This document shows, one piece after another, positions 17,081 through 25,234 of a stretch of 64,000 nt of DNA (position 1 is the stretch's first letter; the number at the start of each line of letters is the position of its first letter). The stretch spans positions 23,717 through 87,716 of the forward strand of contig NZ_WWHU01000002.1 in the NCBI RefSeq assembly GCF_009862785.1, written 5' to 3'. The translations under genes and the position numbers were made by a program. Source of the DNA: Gordonia sp. SID5947 (GTDB lineage Bacteria; Actinomycetota; Actinomycetes; Mycobacteriales; Mycobacteriaceae). The notes under the pieces were generated by a model. That model saw only the letters and a list, made by a program, of their open reading frames with translations, had not been told where the DNA came from and searched no databases.

Positions 17081-17466
17081 GTCTACCCCGGCTTTCTTCT
17101 GATCTGGACTCCTTGTGGCCTACAGTGGCCGCCGCGATTCAAGCACTAGACCCATTGCCTTGGCGGACCGTCGCCACTATTAATTCGACCAGACGAGGAG
17201 TCGACAGTTGGGCACTTCCGTGATCCGCGCACTGGGCAGTCATTCAATCAGCGGAACCAGTGGTTTGGTACTCACGGTCGCTGCGGCTCAGGTGCCCATG
17301 TAAGGGTGCGGCAGGAGAAGGTTCGATCCGTCTGTTCCGGGCGGGGAACAACAGCAGATCTGACCTTCTCCTGCCGCGGTGGGCGGCGGGCACCTCGGCG
17401 TGGTGCGCGGGCCGGGTTACCTACCGCCGGTCTAGGAGGCACGCACGAGTTCGGCGCGCCCGTCGG
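17081..17466. other. Intergenic region with a 15-bp inverted repeat
   Basis: No supported gene between the start of the small acidic gene and the end of the conjugation operon. It probably holds the promoter for 17080-16525 and the end of the operon that runs from 36996. The main feature is the inverted repeat at 17308-17377. A short ORF on the + strand overlaps the 3' end of the DUF4913 gene and looks like a shadow. Confidence 0.4.
17308..17377. terminator. Perfect 15-bp inverted repeat, 40-nt loop
   Basis: GCGGCAGGAGAAGGT (17308-17322) and its exact reverse complement ACCTTCTCCTGCCGC (17363-17377). It lies about 90 nt past the stop of the last gene of the minus-strand conjugation operon and could terminate that transcript. 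The long loop is unusual for an intrinsic terminator, so a protein-binding or recombination role is also possible. Confidence 0.45.
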
Positions 17467-18120
17467 TCAGTTCGGTTGGTCGGGCGACGAATCGTCGACA
17501 GGTTCTATCTGGGCCACAAACACTTTACGTTTGGCGTCCAGCAGCCACAGAGCATCGTTATGGCGGTAGCCGCTGTCGGGGTCAGTGAGATCGACAGGTT
17601 CGGCGTGGCTTTCGCGGACGAGCTCAGCCATCCGGGCTGGTGAGATGGTCGCCGGGGTGGTGGCCGAGCGCGGTTTCCGCGCTTGGACGTCGCGGTCGAC
17701 CCAGTCAGCGATGTCGTGGAAGGTGTGTACGTCGCGTGGCTGGGCGGTGCAGTCGCGGGTGGTGCAGCCCTGAACGCCGAAATCGTTGAGGTGAGCCAGG
17801 AATGGACGTAGGTACTGGGTGTGCCAGGCCGCCATGCCCGCCCAATATTCGATATCCCCATCTGCGGTGTTGGCGATGTCGTAGGCGGCGCGGTGCGCTG
17901 TCATCAGTGCGGTCAGTTCCTCGACCATGCGTGAGTGGCGATACCAGCAGCCGGGGATCTCGCTGGGCAGTTCGTAGCGTATCCGCAGCCAGCCCACCCA
18001 GTCGACGAGCTCGGTCCACAACTGTTGCGCGGCCTCGCGATCGAGGGTGTCCCAGCAGAAACGAGACGGCTTGAACGTGGGCTCACTGCGGTTGGTGCGG
18101 GTGTCGGTCGTCGTTGTCAT
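17467..18120 (-). CDS. DUF4913-like protein of the transfer operon
   Basis: A 217-residue soluble protein. The block LPSEIPGCWYRHSRMVEELTAL followed by AAWHTQYLRPFLAHL has the CW..H...(V)eeL...W and (H)...yL.P.l pattern of DUF4913, a family found on actinobacterial plasmids next to coupling-protein genes. The ATG overlaps the stop of the T4CP gene (ATGA at 18117-18120), indicating coupling. No membrane segment. Function unknown; it may help substrate docking at the coupling protein (inference from position). It is the last gene of the T4SS operon. Confidence 0.65.
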   Translation of the reverse strand: MTTTTDTRTNRSEPTFKPSRFCWDTLDREAAQQLWTELVDWVGWLRIRYELPSEIPGCWYRHSRMVEELTALMTAHRAAYDIANTADGDIEYWAGMAAWHTQYLRPFLAHLNDFGVQGCTTRDCTAQPRDVHTFHDIADWVDRDVQARKPRSATTPATISPARMAELVRESHAEPVDLTDPDSGYRHNDALWLLDAKRKVFVAQIEPVDDSSPDQPN

Positions 18121-19943
18121 TGGCCCGCCTTGGTGGGCATGTCGGCGAGCCGGGTGGTGACGTCGCCGGTGGCGCGGATGCGGTTGAACAGGTCAGCGGA
18201 GGCTTCGGCTGCGTGGGCTAGGTCGGGGCGATCCCAGACTTGCGGCAGGGTCAGCATGATCGGTTTGGTCCCGCGGTAGATCATCAACGCTTGGTCCTCT
18301 TCCATTTCCCGGATCTCGTCGACACTGAGAACTGCCTTTTCCCGAATGTCGTGCGGGTCGGGGCTCATACGTTCGTAGCGGGTGCCGAACAGCCGTGATA
18401 GTGAGTCCAGTTCCTGCTGGTCGCCGAGGCCGGGCAGGATGATCCGGTTGGGCGCGTTGATGGTGAACTCCTGGCCGGCGGTCTGCCCCCACCGCTTGAT
18501 GTTCTGTAACCGGTTGTGGGCGAACGCCCAGATGGATATTCCGCGCCCACCACTGTCGGTCATCTTGTCGGGCAGGTGCGGGATGGGGGCGATGTTGTTC
18601 ACCTCGTCGAGGACGAGGCGGGCGGGAACCGCTAGGCGGTTGTTGGGTTCGCGCTGGGATTGGCGGTCGAGGATGCGGTACACCTCAGCGGTCAGCGCCG
18701 ACACGATCGGAGCAACCTTCTTCTGCTCTGACTTGCACGCCAGGTAGAGAGTGTTGGCCCCGCCGAGCACGAACGATTCGAGGTCGATCGACTCGTGACG
18801 GGGAACATCGACCATCCGGGCGATCGACGGATCAGCGAGCGGGTCGAGCAGCATGGAGGCGGTCCCGAACACGTCGTCGGTGGATTCGGATTGGTTGTTG
18901 GCCACCGACTTGAGGTCGTTGGCCCAGTCGGCGTACACGCCATGCAGGATCTCGTAGGCCGGTTTCCACTGTTTGAGGTTGACCCACGACCGCACCGTCA
19001 TCAGCCCCTGGTTGTCGAGGGCTGCGGCCATCATGAAGCATCGGATGACCGTCGCCGCGCGAACCTCCCAGAAACTGCTGTTACGCACCCCTTCCATCGG
19101 CGAGGCCTGGACGAGCGCCGCCGCGCGCTCGATCGCGGTTTCGGGCTCTTCACATCCGGCCAGCATCGCCCACCGCAACGGCTTGGGCCATCCGGTCAGC
19201 CCGGTCGGATCGAACACCTCGACGTCGCCGACCTCTTTGCGTTCGCCGATGGTCGCGGCGATCATGTCCACTTTGGTTGTGGTGGCCGCCAGGAAACCGG
19301 GTGCATCCCAACAGCGTTGCACCGCGATACGCCAGGTCTTACCGGCCCCGGTGGGGCCCTCACAAATGGTGCAGTCGCGGTGCTGCACATAGACCGGTTC
19401 GCGACGGCCGCGCAGCTCGCCGACGTAGATCGCCGCTTCGGCCGGATCAATGTCGCGGGTCTTGACCCCGTCGTAGGTGACATTGCCGCGCCGCGCCCGC
19501 ATCACGGCCGCCGCTTCGGTCAAGTTGGCCGCGGCGAGGTCAGTGGCGGTGGCCAGGCCACGCTCTTTGGCTTCGGCGCGGGCACGGCGAGTGTCGATGA
19601 ACGCCCACACCTTCCACGCCAGCACACCGACCGCGGCGACCAGCACTGCAAAGCACACCCAGAACAGCCACCCCGACCCGGCGGCGGTGTCACCCGGCCA
19701 GGCCGCTGCGGGGTTCGATGGACTGGTGATCGTGGCCTTGAGACCGGCGAACAGCGCCGGATCATCGCCACTGGGCCACGCCCATCCGTGCCCAGCCAGC
19801 AGCCCGGAAAGTGCGCCGGCCACTGACACCACGCATCCGAGGGTGGCGATCGCGACGACACCGCCGATGATCAGGGTGGCCGCGGTTGAGTCGGTACCGT
19901 CCTGGGTGGCTGAGCGTGTACCGCGATATCCGCTAGTTGCCAT
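18117..19943 (-). CDS. traD: Type IV coupling protein (VirD4/TraG/TraD-like ATPase)
   Basis: A 608-residue protein with two N-terminal membrane segments (~22-50 and ~92-115) and a RecA-like ATPase domain. Walker A is GPTGAGKT at residues 196-203, and Walker B is LVLDEVN at ~443-449, followed by NIAPIPHLPDKMTDSGGRGI, typical of VirD4/TraG proteins. It would link the TraA-DNA complex to the secretion channel. The start overlaps the end of the DUF1173 gene by 11 nt, and the stop overlaps the DUF4913 gene by 4 nt, so these three are tightly coupled. Length and domain order are normal for actinobacterial T4CPs. Confidence 0.92.
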   Translation of the reverse strand: MATSGYRGTRSATQDGTDSTAATLIIGGVVAIATLGCVVSVAGALSGLLAGHGWAWPSGDDPALFAGLKATITSPSNPAAAWPGDTAAGSGWLFWVCFAVLVAAVGVLAWKVWAFIDTRRARAEAKERGLATATDLAAANLTEAAAVMRARRGNVTYDGVKTRDIDPAEAAIYVGELRGRREPVYVQHRDCTICEGPTGAGKTWRIAVQRCWDAPGFLAATTTKVDMIAATIGERKEVGDVEVFDPTGLTGWPKPLRWAMLAGCEEPETAIERAAALVQASPMEGVRNSSFWEVRAATVIRCFMMAAALDNQGLMTVRSWVNLKQWKPAYEILHGVYADWANDLKSVANNQSESTDDVFGTASMLLDPLADPSIARMVDVPRHESIDLESFVLGGANTLYLACKSEQKKVAPIVSALTAEVYRILDRQSQREPNNRLAVPARLVLDEVNNIAPIPHLPDKMTDSGGRGISIWAFAHNRLQNIKRWGQTAGQEFTINAPNRIILPGLGDQQELDSLSRLFGTRYERMSPDPHDIREKAVLSVDEIREMEEDQALMIYRGTKPIMLTLPQVWDRPDLAHAAEASADLFNRIRATGDVTTRLADMPTKAGQ

Positions 19944-21198
19944 GGTGTGTCGGGCCTTTCGGTTGGTGCCGAGCGGGTAGCTCGGGCATCTCCAGATCGG
20001 TGTTCCATTCCCACGCGCTCATCCCCGCCAGCTCCGCCGTCAGCAGCTCACGCCCACTGATGTCACCGCTGTCGGCGCCATCATCGGCGGCGGGGTCAGC
20101 GCCGGCGGGTTCCTCGTCGAGGATGAACGCTGCGGTCGGGGCCTCGGTGTCGGAGAACACCAGCGCGGCCGAGTGGTCGGCCGCTGACAGGTTGTAGCGC
20201 AGACACACTCGAAACCGCCGCGATTGCTCGACCGCGGCACCGATCAGCAGCCTGGACGCCGATGACTCCAGCGGGAGCCAGTTCCGGTCGGTGAGCATAA
20301 ACGCGATCTCCTGGACCACTGCCATGCCGGCGGTATTGACCAGAAAGGTGGCGATCACCATCAGATGCGCCGTGTCGTCGCCGGCCCAGCCGTCGAGGTC
20401 GGCACGAAACCGCTTCTGCAGTCGACGATGCACGTCGGCGTCGAGAAGAAAGGACGTGTCGGGCAGATGTTTGATGACCAGCTTGTGGAAGAACCGGGTC
20501 TCCTCGATCGCCTTGACCTCACCGATCACCACCATGAGTGGGGTCGGCTTGCCGGGCTTGGCCTGCGCTGCCTTCCACGCCGCGTGACGGCGCGAACTCA
20601 GCTGCGCCTTGTGGTCTGGGTCGAAGGGCTCTGGGATGAATAGTTTGCGGCCCAGCGGTTGGCGTTTGGCCTGCTTGTTGTGCCCAGCCTGACGCAGATG
20701 CCAACTGACTACCCGCCAGTTGCGGCGGCCAGCCATGCGTGGTGACCAGGTCGTCAAAGCTGCTTCGTCCCATAGGTAATGCAACAGGGCACGCAGCGTG
20801 AGCTTGTGCCCGTCGGCGACGACCGTGTCGGCCTCGGCCTCGCCGGTGACCTCCGGTGCCGTGCGCCCGACGCCTTTGGACAGAGAGAATCCGAACCGCA
20901 AGGTCGTGGTGCCGTCCTCGGGGTTATCGGTGATCGCATCACCGATCACCTGGCCTAGCCCCGACAACGCTGCGGGCGGTTGCCACGACCCGCAACCTGC
21001 GTCATGGGCGGCCCCGGAGTTGGGCATGCGTTTGACGATGAACCCACTGCCCGTCGCGGCGACGTACATCGGCACACCTGGTGTGCGACATCCACACAGC
21101 GGGCGCGCGTGGCGGGTATGTGCGTCAGCCAAGGTCTGTTGGGTGGTGGTGTCACTCATGGCGCCCAGTGGTGTGCCGTCGAGCGTGAGGTTACTCAT
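19933..21198 (-). CDS. DUF1173 family protein
   Basis: A 421-residue protein with the DUF1173 signature near the N-terminus: RPLCGCRTPGVPMYVA, then FIVKRMPNSGAAHDAGC, a Cys/His arrangement that may bind zinc. It continues with a conserved domain (HYLWDEAALTTWSPRMAGRRNW) and an acidic C-terminal tail. DUF1173 proteins are found in actinobacterial and proteobacterial conjugation loci; their function is not established. No membrane segment. Upstream of and overlapping the T4CP gene, so it may act at the cytoplasmic face of the channel. Confidence 0.8.
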   Translation of the reverse strand: MSNLTLDGTPLGAMSDTTTQQTLADAHTRHARPLCGCRTPGVPMYVAATGSGFIVKRMPNSGAAHDAGCGSWQPPAALSGLGQVIGDAITDNPEDGTTTLRFGFSLSKGVGRTAPEVTGEAEADTVVADGHKLTLRALLHYLWDEAALTTWSPRMAGRRNWRVVSWHLRQAGHNKQAKRQPLGRKLFIPEPFDPDHKAQLSSRRHAAWKAAQAKPGKPTPLMVVIGEVKAIEETRFFHKLVIKHLPDTSFLLDADVHRRLQKRFRADLDGWAGDDTAHLMVIATFLVNTAGMAVVQEIAFMLTDRNWLPLESSASRLLIGAAVEQSRRFRVCLRYNLSAADHSAALVFSDTEAPTAAFILDEEPAGADPAADDGADSGDISGRELLTAELAGMSAWEWNTDLEMPELPARHQPKGPTHHGN

Positions 21199-21223
21199 TC
21201 GGGTCGTCCTCTCCCGAGGTGTC

Positions 21224-21886
21224 CTAGTAGCGGGCTGGGTCGGTGGTTGAGAGTCGGGTGTAGCCGGTGGTGATAACGCCGATGACGGCGATGACCACGG
21301 CGACCAGGAACGCGGGGCCCAGGGTGGCTTGCCAGGGGCCGGAGGCGTAGGTGATCACGAAGCCGATGGCCGCGACGAGGGCGGCGATGGCGGTGAAGAA
21401 CATGCTGGTGCGGTTGGTGATCTTCAAGAGCAGCCACATGATTCCGGCGGCGACGATGGCGGCGGCGGCCGAGAGCCATGCAGCGGTCGACGCGGTGAGC
21501 GCGGGGCGGGACAAGGCGTGTTCGATCCAGTAGGCGGCCGGCACCCACCGCGTGGTGACGATATTGATCAGCAGCACACCCAGGTAGCCGACGAGTGCTG
21601 CGGTGATGGCGGTGAACGCGGCGCTGCCGACGTAACGGGTCAGGTCGACGCCCGGGTCAAAGCTGCGGTGCTTGCGCTCGGTGGGGATCTCGGAGCGCTG
21701 GGTGTGGCCACCTGTTGGTGGTGCGGAGCCGGTGCCAGTGGGGTCGGTGTCGGGATAGTAGTTCAGCGGTGAGGGCTCAGAATAGGCAGCTGTGGCCGGC
21801 CGCTGGCCGTCGCCCTGTTGCGAGTAGGCCCAGCTGCGTTCGGGAGGGTCCCCAGGTAGGTGGGCGGTGGGATCGTGGGTGTTCAT
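21224..21886 (-). CDS. Four-helix integral membrane protein of the transfer operon
   Basis: ATG 21886 (GGAGAT ~10 nt upstream) gives 220 residues; a longer in-frame ORF to 21976 overlaps the previous gene and is less likely. Residues 1 to ~75 are Pro/Ser-rich and cytoplasmic in type, followed by four hydrophobic segments (for example FTAITAALVGYLGVLLINIV and WLSAAAAIVAAGIMWLLL). No catalytic motif. It sits between the VirB4-like and DUF1173 genes, so it is probably a structural membrane part of the secretion machine. Family not recognised. Confidence 0.6.
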   Translation of the reverse strand: MNTHDPTAHLPGDPPERSWAYSQQGDGQRPATAAYSEPSPLNYYPDTDPTGTGSAPPTGGHTQRSEIPTERKHRSFDPGVDLTRYVGSAAFTAITAALVGYLGVLLINIVTTRWVPAAYWIEHALSRPALTASTAAWLSAAAAIVAAGIMWLLLKITNRTSMFFTAIAALVAAIGFVITYASGPWQATLGPAFLVAVVIAVIGVITTGYTRLSTTDPARY

Positions 21887-21911
21887 GATGGGTTGATCTC
21901 CTCTCTGTGGT

Positions 21912-23536
21912 TTAGGTGGTGCCTTCGAGGACGTTGTCGGTGTTGGTGAGGTCGGCCTCGATACGCGAACGCACATGCTGCATGAGGATCGGGTCGCGGC
22001 CCTTCATCCACACAAGGCATTGGCCCCGGTGGAGTTGGGTAAGAACGTCTTTGGTCTCTGGCGGCAGGTGATACATCTGGCACACCTCGCGGGCGTCGTC
22101 GTCACGGCCCTGCCGGTAGAGCAGGGCGATGTCGGATTCCTGCATCAATGCCCGCGAGGGTGAATCGCGAGCATGGTCGGAGAGGTGGTGAAACGCTGAC
22201 CAGGTCGAAAGGCCGAGACCGCGAGAGAGTTTCATGTTGCCGCGCGCCACGACACCGGTTGATCCCTCACCGAGGAACCACCCTTCCTCGAAGATCGCGA
22301 TGGTCTGCTTGCGGTCGGCTGCGCGTGCAGCCAGCCGATTGGCCAGCCAGGTTTGCGCGGTGGTCATGACCACTCGCAGACCGGGGCCTTGTTCGGGCAG
22401 CGCGGACAGGTCGAAGTGGACGAACGGATGGTTGAGCGCTTCGTGCACTTCGGGGCTGGTGGGTTGGTCGACGAGGCCGCGCAGAGCCCCGTCGACGAGT
22501 TCGAGGATGGCCAGACCGGGGGCGACTCCCCACTCGAGAGAGCGATGGGCCCAGCGTTTGCCGAAGTAGGTGAAGTCGCCCAGGTCGGCGCGCACGGATT
22601 CGGGGAGATCCTCGCCTCGACGAACGTAGTCCAAGGCCTGTTCGGACTTTCCGGAGACACCGTCGAGGAGTTGACCGGCGACGTCGACGAGGAGCGGCTC
22701 GGTTCCCGCCGCCGCCGCGCGGGCGTTGACGGTGGACAGAGCTAGACGCACCGCAGCCTTTTCCGGCTGGCTCAGTGGCCGCTCCATCGCGTCGCGCAGC
22801 ACTGCCAGGAGCAGGAGTTCTTGCCCGGCGGGCACCACCCCGGGCACGCCTCCGGTGTGGCGGCCGTCGGTGGAGATGGCGGGGTCGAGCAGGTTCAGCG
22901 ATGCCCCGCCGCCGCCGGCTCGGAAGGTCACTGATGGGACGCCGAGTTCGTCGGCGATGACGCCGTATTCGCCGCGGCCGCCCTGGCGTTTCTTGTCGAA
23001 AGCGACGATCTGGCGGTTGAGTATCAGCTGCCGGTACAGCCCAGACGTTTTGAGGATCGATGATTTCGACGAGCCGATGTCACCGATGGCGCACACGTTG
23101 ACGCCGTCGATGACGCGTTCGCGGTAGAGCTCGAACGGGTCCAGCCGTACAGCGGCCTGGCCCATCAGGTTGCGCCCGGCCAGTAGGCCGCCATGTTGCA
23201 CTGGTTGGCGGGTGGTGGCCAGGTTGAGTGCTTCGGCTTGTCGGGTGGTCGACCACGCCCCGGCTGGGCGATCCTCGTACCATCCCCATTTGTCAAGCCA
23301 CCGTAGGCGTTCGGGAGGTTCGCGGCGAAGCGCAACTGCCCCAGAGCTGCTCGGGAGTTCGGCATAGCCGTCGTCGTCGGTGAGGTCGCGCGTGGGTGGC
23401 TCCCACGTGCTCTCCGCCGGTGCGGATTCTTCGCGGCCAAGTACCCATCGCCACCAGTGCTGCAGTTGTTGACTGCGGCTTGGGGGCCGTTCTTGATGTC
23501 CGCGAGGACTTCGTCTGGTCCGCGAACGATGGTCAT
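21912..23536 (-). CDS. VirB4/TraC-like conjugation ATPase, one frameshift near the N-terminus
   Basis: The natural start is ATG 23536 (MTIVRGPDEVLADIKNG; GAGAGGACC upstream), but that frame runs off. The main domain is in the next frame and joins if one G is restored to the five-G run at 23482-23486 (product IKNGPPSRSQQLQHWWRW, 541 aa). The upstream extension of the long ORF is Arg/Pro-rich shadow. The domain is an AAA_10-type VirB4 ATPase: P-loop GDIGSSKS (~152-159), where the usual penultimate Gly is Ser; Walker B TIAIFEEGW; and a C-terminal arginine-finger-like region. It would power pilus or channel assembly. Together with the upstream SCO6880 protein it replaces a single full-length VirB4. 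Confidence 0.85.
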
Positions 23537-23556
23537 CGCCGGTGGTCCTCTCGTTT

Positions 23557-23579
23557 GCTAGCTGAGCTAGTCGAGCTAT
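23557..23579. repeat. GCTAGC/GCTA motif cluster inside the transfer operon
   Basis: GCTAGCTGAGCTAGTCGAGCTA occupies the 57-bp gap between the SCO6880 and VirB4-like genes. The same GCTAGC/TAGCTA words, similarly spaced, form the putative centromere around parA/parB at 44366-44600 and 45717-45746. It may be a secondary ParB-type site that couples partition proteins to transfer-gene expression; this is inference from shared words only. Confidence 0.4.
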
Positions 23580-23593
23580 TGGGGTTGGGCATG

Positions 23594-25219
23594 TCAGCGG
23601 GTGTAGCGGGTGGTGGCCAGGCCGCGACCCATCGGGAGGGTCCAGAACATGGCGATGTCGTGGTCGCCTTTGCGCCAGCGCAATTCGGTGATGGCGGACT
23701 CGTCGGCGGCGGCGGCCACGCGGGCGCACGCGCGGTCACAGTCGTCGGGATCGCGGCCGGTGACCGACACTGACATCGACCAGATCACGCCGTGATAGCC
23801 CGATCCTTCCTTGAGGTCCTGGGCGCGGCGGGCGGATGCATCGGCCATCACTTCGGAGGTGCCGTCGCTGATGCGGCCCCGCTGCTCGGCTTCCAGCGCG
23901 GCGGCGGCATCACTGGTGCGGTGTTTCTTGGCGACTTGGCGGGCGCGGTCGGCGGGCACGAAGTCCATGCGCACGGCCAGAGTGCGGATGGTGGGACTCG
24001 GCGGCACACCTTCGGTGGGGTCCCCCTCGTCGGGTTCGACACCGGTGAGCATCGGTGCGAGCCACGCCGGTCCCAGCGGCACCGGTGCGACTTTGCCCGG
24101 TGGCACGGTCGCCACCCGGGTGTGCCAGGCCACCGCCTCGGGATCGTCGGGGTCGGCGCGAACGACGATCGCCTCAGGGGTGCCCACATAGGACGGGAAA
24201 CAGGTCTCCCACCGAACACCTTCGTGCTGATCGAGCGGGTAGGTCGGGTTGATGAATGATCGAAACACCGAGCACGCTCGCTGTTCGCCGAGCACATCGA
24301 CGCGACCGTAGCCGCTGGCCTGTAGGGCGCGCTGAATGTTGGCGACTTCGTCACGGATCACCAGAGCCACACCGCCTTCCACTGCGGCGCCTTTGCTGCC
24401 GGCCAGGCGGGCGGCCTGTTTCATCAGGGCCGGTGTCTCGCCGATGCAGACGGCGATATAGCAGCGGTGATCTTCGGCGTAGGGCCGGATGTCATCGATG
24501 AGCTCGCCGTAGGAGATGATCGGGCCGCGTAGCCGTTCGGCCAGCGCGGGGTCGAGCGCGGCGACCCGCTCGGTGATCCATGCTTCGTGCGGGTTGAGAT
24601 CCGAGGGCACGCTACGCGAGACCATTTGCAGGCTTTTGACATGTGAGGTGCGGCGCGCGCACACGTTGTACACCGATTCGCTCAGTGCCTGTTGGTTCTG
24701 TGCCCACGTGTTGTCCGAGCGCAGCCCTTCGGCCAGCCCCTGTACCGAGAGGACCAGCGAAAAGTAGTTCGCCTCACCGGGATTGTGGTGCCAGAGGATG
24801 AACATGTCATCGAGTCCGGTGCCGGTGAGATCCAGCGGTTCGACTTTGCCCAGCGGCACTGGACGCAGCCAGCCTGGGTCGATGTCGGGGTTGCCGTAGT
24901 CGGGGTCGTCGACACCGATGAACAGGTGCTCACCGCGGCGACGACGTCGGCGCTCGTGCCGGTGATGCAATCGGCGACCGGCGATCGACCCGCCGCCGAA
25001 GTCGATCACCGCCGCGATGGTGCCGGGGATGAGCACCACGGCCACTATCAACCCGATCAGGCCGAGAGTGACCATCGCCACCAGAGTGAGCAGCAACGAG
25101 GTGACCAGAGCCAGTTTCGCGGGGAACGACACCCCGCCGACATAACGGCTGGCCACCTCGCCGCCCAGGATCGCGGTGCGCACACTGTCGCGTTGTGCGT
25201 CGGCAATATCGATCGTCAT
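23594..25219 (-). CDS. SCO6880 family T4SS protein (VirB3/VirB4-N-like)
   Basis: A 541-residue protein with two adjacent N-terminal membrane helices (residues ~33-75), a basic linker (RRLHHRHERRRRRRGEH), and then a long domain without Walker motifs. It contains PGWLRPVPLGKVEPL and GVRWETCFPSYVGTP blocks seen in SCO6880 proteins. These resemble a VirB3/PrgI membrane anchor fused to the N-terminal part of VirB4, with the ATPase on the next gene. GGGGAGTCACTG precedes the ATG. Its role is probably a scaffold for the VirB4-like ATPase at the inner membrane. Confidence 0.82.
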   Translation of the reverse strand: MTIDIADAQRDSVRTAILGGEVASRYVGGVSFPAKLALVTSLLLTLVAMVTLGLIGLIVAVVLIPGTIAAVIDFGGGSIAGRRLHHRHERRRRRRGEHLFIGVDDPDYGNPDIDPGWLRPVPLGKVEPLDLTGTGLDDMFILWHHNPGEANYFSLVLSVQGLAEGLRSDNTWAQNQQALSESVYNVCARRTSHVKSLQMVSRSVPSDLNPHEAWITERVAALDPALAERLRGPIISYGELIDDIRPYAEDHRCYIAVCIGETPALMKQAARLAGSKGAAVEGGVALVIRDEVANIQRALQASGYGRVDVLGEQRACSVFRSFINPTYPLDQHEGVRWETCFPSYVGTPEAIVVRADPDDPEAVAWHTRVATVPPGKVAPVPLGPAWLAPMLTGVEPDEGDPTEGVPPSPTIRTLAVRMDFVPADRARQVAKKHRTSDAAAALEAEQRGRISDGTSEVMADASARRAQDLKEGSGYHGVIWSMSVSVTGRDPDDCDRACARVAAAADESAITELRWRKGDHDIAMFWTLPMGRGLATTRYTR

Positions 25220-25234
25220 CAGTGACTCCCCTGG

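Noticed and set aside
18795..19826. 343-aa plus-strand ORF opposite the T4CP gene
   Set aside because: Shadow of the coupling-protein gene; no ribosome site or motif.
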